Origin: Ophiosphaerella korrae
Lineage: Eukaryota; Ascomycota; Dothideomycetes; Pleosporales; Phaeosphaeriaceae
DNA length: 27,926 bases
Assembly: GCA_028456385.1 (NCBI GenBank)
Contig: JALNQF010000471.1
Span: 1 to 27,926, forward strand
Direction of reading: 5' to 3'
Part shown: piece after piece, positions 19,766 to 27,926 of the stretch
How positions within the stretch are numbered: the stretch's first letter is position 1
How the letters are laid out: each line of letters opens with the position of its first letter
Notes under the pieces: generated by a model
The model's input: only the letters and a program-made list of their open reading frames with translations
Told to the model about the DNA's origin: nothing
Database searches by the model: none
Program-made: the position numbers and the translations under genes

Positions 19766-21489
19766 CTTATTCTTACTTTCTTTATCTTTTCTTTTATAGC
19801 TCTTCTTTATAAGCTCTTAGTACTTATATTTCTTTAGTAACTACTTACTCTTTTTTCTTACTATTTGTTCTATTATAATACTTTACTATATACTTCTATT
19901 TCCTTTTAAAAGCTTAGTCCTATTAAGCTACTATACTAGATTAGGAGCTTTTAGCCTAAAAAGAAGATAAACTCTACTTTAGCTTATAAACTCCTTCTTT
20001 ATTTTACTAGTAGTAAAGTACTTAAACTTATTAGATCTAAAATAATTTAGGTTTATATATTAGCTCTACTCTTATAAGTAGTTTTAGTATCTAGCGCTAA
20101 CTATATATATAGCTAGAGAGTAACTTAAGACTTTTAGTTAAATATTAGTGTTAATATAAAAAAAAGAAGATATTAAGTTTTTAAGAGTATTCTTCTTCTT
20201 AAGTAATTTATAGCTCTTTAGGTATTAATTACTATATATTACCTATAAACTAATAATCTAGCTCTAGCTATAGCTATAACCTACCTAAGCCTTTTCTAAA
20301 GGAGCGCTAGCCTTATTAGCGCTATTACCTAACGTAAGGCTTAAGTTATACTACTTCTATTTTCTTATACTAGCTACTATTTTATTTTTAAAGTATTTCT
20401 ACTATAGTTTAAAACTTTAAAAATACTACTCTTATTTTTTACTTATAATACCTTTTCTCTTAAAAGCTCTAGATCTAATACCTAAGAGATTATCTATAGA
20501 AAATTTACGTAATTCTTAAGTTATTTTAAAGATATATAAAATATAAGAGTATTTATTAGTTAAGCTAGTATAAGGCCCTTAAGCCTTATATTTAAATATT
20601 CTTACTAGTAGTTAGGCTATTATATTTATTAGCTCTTATAGTTTTAGTAAAGTTATAAATACTTTCTAGAAGTATACTTAAGCTATATCTCTCTATTTTT
20701 TTATTCTATTTCTTTTCTTTTCTTTAAGCTTATTTTAGCTACTCTATACTCTATTACTAGTTTCTTAGCTCTATTCTTATGTTTACTTTCTACTTTAATT
20801 ACTATAGCTACTTTTAACTTCTAACTTAGCTCTTATATAACTAGCTAGCTTAGCTAAAGTACTAGTAGTAGTAATAATATTTCTTAGCTACTTTATAACC
20901 TAAGTAGACTACTCTTAAGTTATTATTAAACTAAGAGTAAAGCTTCTTACCTTTTTTCTATAATATATTACTTCTAGCGTAAAAGTAAGTATCTAACTTT
21001 TTTACTTATAAGCTTTTAGGTTTTACTAACTATATATTCTTCTTAGTTATTACTTACTTTTTTAACTACTCTCTCTTACTTAACTTACTTTATAACTTCT
21101 TTAACTAAGCTCTTAATATTTTTAAAGAGTATAACTTTAGCTAGCTTTTTTCTATTATTTAAGAGTTTATATATACTTACAATAATAAGCGTAAGAATAG
21201 AGCTTACTAGTAGAATAGTCTTTATAATATTTATTCTTATAACTTTAATAGCTTTTTCTATACTTCTAATAGCTTTTAGTCTCTTTTTTACTAGCTATAT
21301 TATTAGGTACGCTACTATAAGAAGTAAAAGATACTTACTTAGAACTTTATAGCTACTTAAGCTATATACTTATTAGATTTTTCTTTAATTAATAATCTTT
21401 AAGAGATATAAGCTTATTATAAAGCTATAGTCTATATAAGTTAGTATACTTAAAAGACTATTAGCTCTTATAGAGCCTTACTACTAAGG
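19766..21489. other. Unassigned decayed region, purine-rich on the minus strand
   Basis: About 1.7 kb with no match to families G, H or E that I can see. Read on the minus strand, long stretches have only TAA/TAG stops, and the residues around them are Lys-, Leu- and Ile-rich with a coiled-coil look (for example KKLLKL and LKKL stretches near 21100-21250). That would suit a RIP-inactivated coding region, but more than one frame looks equally possible. Flanked by the two separated halves of the putative LTR. Confidence 0.3.
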
Positions 21490-21730
21490 TATAAAGTAGA
21501 CTTTATATAAGATAACTTAATAAGGTAGTTTTAATAATTAACTAAAAAGAGTAAATAGTAAATAAAGCTATCTAAGTAAGTACTAGGTATATATACCTAG
21601 TAGCTTACTAAGCGCTAACTAAAAGTAGAAAGGTAGTTAAATATTAGTAAGTTTATAATATTAGTAAGTTATAAACTTACTAATATTAGTATAAAAAATA
21701 AAAGATATAAGAGATAACTCCTTTATATAA
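21490..21730 (-). repeat. Right part of the 75-493 segment, inverted copy
   Basis: The reverse complement of about 237-493: starts tataaagtagac (the terminus), holds the palindrome at 21581-21602 and the acttactaatatt cluster, and ends near ataactccttta. Weak similarity to the rest of the segment may go on to about 21766 (ctaatagg, ttatag), but it fades quickly. Confidence 0.8.
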
Positions 21731-23420
21731 GGCTACTACTACTAGGCTCTAATAGGGCTATAGCTTATAGTTCTAAGAAAGAGAGTAATTATAGCTATAC
21801 TACCTATATTTATAGTAGTATTAGATACTCTATTTTCTTTAATAATAAAGGTATTATCTACTTTAATAGCTTCTATATTTATTATTATATTTAGGGCTAT
21901 AATTATAGGTTAAGTAAGTTTTTAACTCTATTTTTCTCTTTACTTAATCTTATCCTAATAGTCTTTTAGAGCTTAGCTAACACGTTTTTAGTAGTTTAGT
22001 AGCTAAACGCAAGTAAGTACTTTTTTAGGTTAAGTGTTTTACTAAATATTACTACTATATTACTAAACTCTTTAAGTAAGAGTATACTTACGCTAATACT
22101 TTTATTCTTATAGCTACTTAGTCTTTTAGCTACTCTATTACTACGCCCTTTATACGTAATACTATAGTAGCTAATATTTAGTATCTTATTTACTAAAATA
22201 TTTCTCTAAGTTATTAAGTAGCTTATAGGCGTCTTCTTATAATACCTAGTAAGCTAGTATATCTTTATAGGCTTAGGGCTTACTTAGTAGTATATAGTAT
22301 AAATAAGCTTAAAGATAATAACTCTAAAACTTCTAGCTATCTTTATAGCTTTACTAATAATCCTTTTTACTAGTAAGCTTATAGCTAGCGTCTTTAAAGT
22401 TATACTATACCTAAGAGTAAGTCTAATAATTTTCTACTTACTATTTTCTCTATAGTAAATAAGGTGTTTATTTATTAAGTTTTCTCTAGTCCTCTTTACT
22501 TTTTATCTCTTTCTAGTATTAGTAAGTACTCTTAGAGTACTTCCTTTAGTCGTTTTAGCTTACTTTTAAGCTTTTATACTACTTTAAATTCTTTCTATTA
22601 ACTACTAGCTTTTTAGGCTTTATAAAGTACGCCTTTATACCTTTTTTACTCTACTAACCTAGAGTTAAATATAAGTTACCTAGGTCTTAATAAAAGTTTA
22701 GGATATACTTATAGATACTCTATTAAGTTTCTTACTACTTTTACTTTTACTTCTAGCTACTATCTAGCTACTCTTTTAACTTTTTTTCTTTACGCCTTAC
22801 TTTCTATTAGTAGTATTCCTACTTTAGTTTACTCTTAATTTAATATAATAGGTTTAGGCTCCTCTACTTCTTCTTCTAAAAGTCTTTAGTTTTCTATTTC
22901 TATATTCTTTCTACTTCTTTAGTATTCTTTTAGCTTTTTACTTTAAAACCTTTAGCCTTAGAATTAAGATTACTATTATACTTATTATCTAAGTAGTATT
23001 TACTTTTAGTAACCTAAGTTTAGTTTTAGAAGTCTTCTTACTACTTAAGCTTCTTCTTCTAGTTCTAAAGATAGTAATTAGTAATAATAAGTAATATAAG
23101 GTTTTTCTTCTTAGTATCTAAGTACTAAGGCCTCTTTAGTTATTTATTTTTAGAGAAAATTAACTAAGTTTTTTTCTTCTTATTACTAATTCTCTTATTT
23201 ACTTATAATACTTATTTGTTCTCTCTCCTATTTAAAATTTTTAGCTAATTCTTAGCTAAAATTAATTTCTTTATTAAGTTCCTTTTATATAAAGAATTTA
23301 AAGTTAGCTAGATTAAATTTAGGCTTTTATACTAGGATTTAAACTAATTATAACTAATAAGTTTATACTAGTAATAGTAAGTTCTATCTATATTATTCTT
23401 CTACTTACTTACTTTACTAT
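21731..23420 (-). pseudogene. 3' region of element E, unrecognised
   Basis: Downstream of the E integrase on the minus strand lies about 1.7 kb with a coding-like pattern: purine-rich, TAA/TAG at Gln positions, and a very Lys-rich stretch (NKKKK, RIQ, KGFKVK around 22900-23200). No domain is recognised. It could be a C-terminal extension of Pol or an additional frame. An LTR of E is not directly visible here. Confidence 0.35.
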
Positions 23421-24620
23421 CTAAATACTAGCTCTATTAGTACTAGTTTATCTAATACTCTTTTAAGTTACTTTTTAGTATTAAGTAAAGCTTACTTTTC
23501 TTTTTATCTAATTATAAAATCTTTAGCTTTTAGTTTTAAATTTTCTAAGATATCTATTAGTTCTTACTAGCTTTACTAGTAGAATTCTACTACTCTTACT
23601 CTTAGAGTATAGCTTCTAAACTTTATACTATCTAGGTTAGTAAGCTAGTACTATCTAGAGGGGTATAACTAGATAACTTAATAAGGGCCCTTCTACTAAG
23701 GTTAGAGTTTCTATTATCTAGATTTATTCTAGTTACTAAATAAGTCTTAGATAAGTACTAATATTCTCTTAGGTATATCTTTTATACGTAATATCCTTTT
23801 AGTATTAAACTATTCTTTACTTTCTTCTCTTAGCCTAATTATATAATCTATAGCTTCTTAGAGTCTATTATTATATTTATTAAACTACTAGGCTTATAAT
23901 ACTAAGAGCGTAGTAGTATTATAAACTTCTAACTATAAGAGGGTTTACTATATAAGGATATAGAGTTTAATAAGTAAGACTTATTCCTACCTATATATAA
24001 GGTATATTAGTATCTTTTTAGTACTATACTTTACTATAACCTTATTTACTTATAGTATATAAAGCAGATTATCTACCTAATTACCTTTAATCTTTTAGAA
24101 AGTAGCTACTAACTCTTTATAGCCTCTTTTAATTATTCCTTAGCTTTAAAAGTACTAGGTACTATATAAGTAAGTAAGGTTAGTAACTAGTCTTTTATTT
24201 TCTAGTCCTCTATCTACTATTATTTTAAATAGTACTCTCTATCTTAAAAATATATCTTATTTTAGAAACTTTATAATAGCTTCTAATATATTAGCTCTAA
24301 AAGCTTTAGCCTCTATATATAAGCTTATAAGGTCTTAATATATAATTATATATCTTTTACTTTTTTTACTATTAGGTATATAAACTATATTTAGTATAAT
24401 TTATTTTTATAAGACCTTAGGTCTTTAATTTAAATATAGCTCTTTTTCTACTATATAAGGTAAATAAAATTAATATTCTTAGTAAGATTTTATATAAGTT
24501 TCTATATCTTTAAATATATTTAGCTAGTAATATTACGTTTAGATCTTTTACTATATTCTTTCTTAGCCTTAGTATCTACTTTTATTATATAATACCTTTA
24601 GAATCTCTAGCTACTCTTTT
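23421..24620 (-). pseudogene. Integrase of family E (third Gypsy lineage)
   Basis: Minus strand: zinc-domain tail DIETYIKSYQEYQFY (Cys now Tyr, about 24475-24520), then YIPNSKKSKRYIII and LYIEAKA, ILEAIIKFL, IIVDRGLENK with catalytic Asp at 24212-24214, GIIKRGYKEL (the Glu is Lys), NLLYIL and a C-terminal part ending in a KGPYQVI-like segment near 23680. The block order and wording match the fungal Gypsy integrases with the GxxERGH motif, distinct from families G and H. It would insert the cDNA. Interrupted by many TAA/TAG. Confidence 0.83.
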
Positions 24621-24949
24621 TTCTTATTTATTACTCTTTTTAGTAAGTACTATTTAGAGCTTTTAGCTTATAAAAGTCTTTATATAACTTTATACTTTTA
24701 TATATTTCTATAAAGCTTTTAGGTATCTATTCTACTTATTTAAGTTATAGTTTATAGTATTACTAGCTATTTTATAATATTATATAGAAAAGGTGTTTCT
24801 AGAGTATCTAGTATACTTAGGTCTATTTCTATTTTTAAGTATATAAATTCTAGGTCCTAAAAGCTTATCTATAGTAAGATAAGAGTTATAGACTTTAAAT
24901 AGTAGTTTATAAATTCTTTTACGTCTTCTTTAAGCTCTTTTAGTAGCTA

Positions 24950-25440
24950 CTATCTTAGTAGCTCTAGTTACTTTAAAAGAGTATCTACTACTATATTCTT
25001 TTTCTTAGCTACGTACTTTATTTTAAATTCCTATATATTTAGAAAGGTAAGCTATCTTATAATTAAGGCTCTTAGGAAATTACTAGTACTTTAATTAAGT
25101 TAATCTATAAGTATATAAGTATCTATTTTTAATATAAAATAAACTCTATAGATCTATAAGTAGAACTTTTTAAGTACTAGTAGTTTAGCTTTATACTTAT
25201 ATTTCTTAGAATCCTAGTTATACTCTAAAAGTAACTATACTCCTAATTTATAGTGTACTACGTTCTAATAGCCTTTTAGGTTTTTTTACTAGAGTACTAT
25301 ACTTTAACCTTTTTTACTTCTATTAACTAGTATAACAATTAGTTTAATAGGCTCGCTATAGTCTATAGAGACTAATACTAGTATACTAGTTAGTTAGGTT
25401 TTTAATTTATCTATAGTAAGAGAAGCTTCTTAACTCTATT
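24950..25440 (-). pseudogene. RNase H of family E
   Basis: Minus strand: LVSIDYSEPIKLIVILVNR (Asp at the start), QNVVHYKLGV, YKYKAKLLVLKKFYL, RVYFILKIDTYIL, ALIIRQLTFLNI, ending KKKNIVVDTLLKQ. This is the RNase H type of this fungal Gypsy lineage, directly downstream of its RT. Confidence 0.82.
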
Positions 25441-25559
25441 TAAATTCTTTATTCTTTCTTAGTAGCTTAAATAGTAGTATTACTATCTTAGTAAAACCTT
25501 TAATCTAGATTCTATAGTATACGTAAAAGCTAATAAATATTTAGACTTCTTTTAGAGAT

Positions 25560-26200
25560 CTATAGGCTAGCTATTTAATTATCTTTTAGACTTTCTTATT
25601 AGCTAAGTACTAGCCCTTTTTATTTACTATATACTCTATAATCTTTATAGAGCTATAGTACTAATCTAATTTAAAACCTAAAGTAGTAGTACTAGCTATC
25701 TTAAGGTTATATAAAACTTTATCTATATTAATAATATATTTACTAATAAACCTTTAGATCTTAGGTTCTAGTAAGTCTAAGTTATAGTCTATTTTTAGGC
25801 CTTTTACTACAATATTATCTATATATAATATATAGCTAGTTAGAATTAATTTTTATAGGATTTTAGTTACTACTTATATAAACTTAGTAATAGAGTTTAT
25901 AGTACCTATAAGTAGAGTATATTACTATACAAGTTTATAAGTTAGTATATAAAATACTATAAGTAGTCTAAAGTCTTAGTAGAGCTCTACTTTATTATAT
26001 CTAGAGAAGAAGTCTATTAAGAATATAACGTAGTAACCTATAAATTTCTCTAAGAATTTATCTAGGTTTAGAAGTAAGTTAGTATCTCTAATAGTTATAA
26101 TATTAGTACGCTAAGTATTATTATTAAATTAGTATCCTTAGTTCTTTTTCTTTACTAAAAACTAAGAGTTACTATATAGGCTTTTACTTAATTTAAAGAC
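25560..26200 (-). pseudogene. Reverse transcriptase of family E
   Basis: Minus strand: VKKKN and TNIITIRDTNLLLNLDKFLEKF, VIFLIDFFSRYNKVEL (first catalytic Asp), TYKLV, TSYILYIDNIVVKGLK with the YxDD box at 25814-25825 now YIDN, then LEPKI, KYIINIDKVL, KKVQK-type thumb with stops. The long insert between YxDD and the thumb is typical of this lineage. No stop-free stretch of useful length remains. Confidence 0.87.
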
Positions 26201-27926
26201 TTATTAGTTTAACTATTTCTAAATTATCTTATTAACTATATCTCTTAGTTTATAAGGTATAAAGAAGCTATCTTCTATTTAAGCTTTATAGAGTACTATA
26301 TTAATTTAAACTAGTAGAATAATATTAAAGTAGATATAGCCTAACTCTATAAAGTTAAAGCTTAACGTAGCTTCTTAATATAGAAAAACTTTAATTAGTA
26401 TCTTTTTTTCTCTTAGCTATAGCTAGTTAGTAATCTTTATTTTTACTAGCTATTCTTCTATAACCTAAGTACCTATAGAAAAGAGAGTAGTTTTATTAGT
26501 AATATATTATTAGAATTATCTCTAGATTTAGTTATTATTTACTAGCTACCTAAGTTCTACTTTTACTTTTTAGTCTAATTAACTCTCTACTTTATAGGGC
26601 TATACTAAAGAGTTATAGACTAGCTTTACTTTTTTACTTTTTAACTTATATATAGTATTTAGCTTAAATTATAGCTTTATATTTACTAAGCTTTTAAGTA
26701 TCTATTTTTTTTTTTTTACTTATTTCTATATCTCTATAAAGTCTTCTAAGATTTCTAAGATACTTTTATTTAAGAAAATACTAGCTTATTTTATTATTAT
26801 TAGATCTACTTATAAATTATTCTATAATTCCTAGTATAGATACTAGGTACTACTAATAGTTCTTTAGGCGTTTCTTTCTTATTTCTTTATTTTCCTAGTA
26901 TCTATTTATAGAACTTTACTCCTAGTAGTAAGGTTTCTATTAGTTTTTCTAATATTATTATATTTATTTATCTTATACTTTTTATTTTATTAAATATTAC
27001 TATAAACTTTATAGTATATTTAGCTATTATCTTCTTATTTAAAAAAATATTAATAATCTACTATAAATAAGTTCTTAAAAATTTTTAGGTAAGAGAGACT
27101 TCTTATTATAAAGAAGTTAGACTAGACTTTAATACTTTTAATTATAACTAGTATACCTTATATAATCTTTTTAAAGGACTCTTTTACTTTATTTATAGTA
27201 ACTAGCTATACTCTAGCTATTTTCTTAGGTATAGAAGTTATACTTAAGCTAGTAGCTAGGGCTATTTTAAAGTAGATTGTATTAAGTTCTACTCTTAAGT
27301 TAAGTAAGGCTAGTAGTCTAGTCTTATAGACCTAGATTATTACTTTTAAGTATTTTTTTCTAAGTCTTTTAATCCTACTAAGTTAGTTATATTCTAGGTA
27401 CTCTTTTACTATATTTATATTCGCAATAAGACTAGTAAAGCGTATAGGTATAATAGAGAGTACTTTAGTAGAGCCTAAGAGTTAATAGGCTTTATATCTA
27501 ATAATTTTCTTATTTATAGCTTTTACTATTACTTAGTTAAGAATATTAGTATTTATTATATATAAGTAAGGGCTATTCTAAGATAAAGCTACTAGTAGTC
27601 CCTTAGGGCTCTAAAGTGTCTCTTCTAAGTCTTTAGTTATACTTACTAATACTTTTATATTTATAAATTCTTCTAACTTATCTACTATAAAAGTAAGCTT
27701 TATAAGCTTCTTAAGAAAGTCTAGTATATTAGCTAAGAGTATTTATATAAGTAGAAATACTAGCGCTTCTATAACTTTTTATATTACTTCTTTAGTATTT
27801 AGTTCTAGAGTATTAATCTACTTAAGCTTTTTTACGTAGTTTTTTTATTTATCTATTTTTTTAAGAAGTTATTCTAGATCTATTTCTATTTCTATATTAT
27901 TAAATTAGGTCTACTTAGATTTAAAG
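26201..27926 (-). pseudogene. Protease and Gag side of family E pol
   Basis: The minus strand continues upstream of RT with coding-like sequence to the end of the window. The aspartic protease active site is seen at 27278-27301 as LLNLRVELNT; family knowledge expects D-S-G-A-E, and each difference can be a RIP change (for example TCA to TTA). Beyond it the residues are less clear; they should be the end of Gag. Element E therefore runs out of the window to the right. Confidence 0.6.

Noticed and set aside
1..27926. A genome with a changed genetic code in which TAA and TAG mean Gln (as in some ciliates), since many frames open up under this reading
   Set aside because: TAG also stands at conserved Trp sites (7287-7289, 15678-15680), and conserved His and Cys are Tyr. 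Catalytic Asp is Asn in one copy only, and ATG is nearly absent. Directional C-to-T and G-to-A mutation explains all of this; a code change does not.
1..27926. Mitochondrial or plastid DNA, because of the very high AT content
   Set aside because: No organellar protein, rRNA or tRNA gene is visible. The recognisable content is nuclear LTR retrotransposons with target duplications.

Overview
The window is a nest of decayed Ty3/Gypsy LTR retrotransposons in very AT-rich DNA. I see no intact host gene, tRNA, rRNA or CRISPR array. The decay pattern is that of repeat-induced point mutation (RIP). TpG is almost gone from the + strand, and I find only about ten ATG triplets there in 28 kb. Gln and Trp codons have become TAG/TAA in otherwise readable frames, and conserved His and Cys have become Tyr. 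This points to the genome of a filamentous ascomycete (Pezizomycotina), in an AT-rich, gene-free compartment. The species cannot be named from this sequence.

Layout. Family G is a chromodomain-bearing Gypsy element (chromovirus). It is present as two complete + strand copies: copy 1 (1447-8479, 447-bp LTRs, target duplication AGATT) and copy 2 (9858-16881, 431-bp LTRs, target duplication TTTAG). Two older minus-strand relics belong to the same family. F has its gag at 494-1391 and its 5' LTR at 1392-1446 plus 8485-8873. C has its 3' LTR at 17747-18133, then a 3' region and integrase out to about 19600. Copy 1 sits inside the LTR of F. Family H is a second Gypsy lineage on the minus strand, with its integrase at 8874-9857 and its RT tail/RNase H at 16887-17746. 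Copy 2 splits H, and F and C abut its two ends. Family E is a third Gypsy lineage on the minus strand, with integrase, RNase H, RT and protease recognisable between about 23400 and 27310. A repeated terminal segment (75-493, and in two pieces at 19596-19765 and 21490-21730) looks like the LTR of another element, perhaps E. About 1.7 kb at 19766-21489 stays unassigned.

Inferred order: H is oldest; F and C entered or abutted it; the 75-493 element broke F and another insertion broke C; copies 1 and 2 came last and keep intact target duplications. All copies were then mutated by RIP.

The most interesting signals are in the 3' part of family G. Between the chromodomain and the 3' LTR there is a reading frame on the strand opposite to gag-pol. 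Copies 1 and 2 are strongly diverged there in DNA, yet the predicted protein is conserved, and C carries it too. The same 3' block together with the U3 half of the LTR differs between copies 1 and 2, while R-U5-gag-pol is nearly the same. This is what a template-switch exchange of the 3' end of the genomic RNA would leave.
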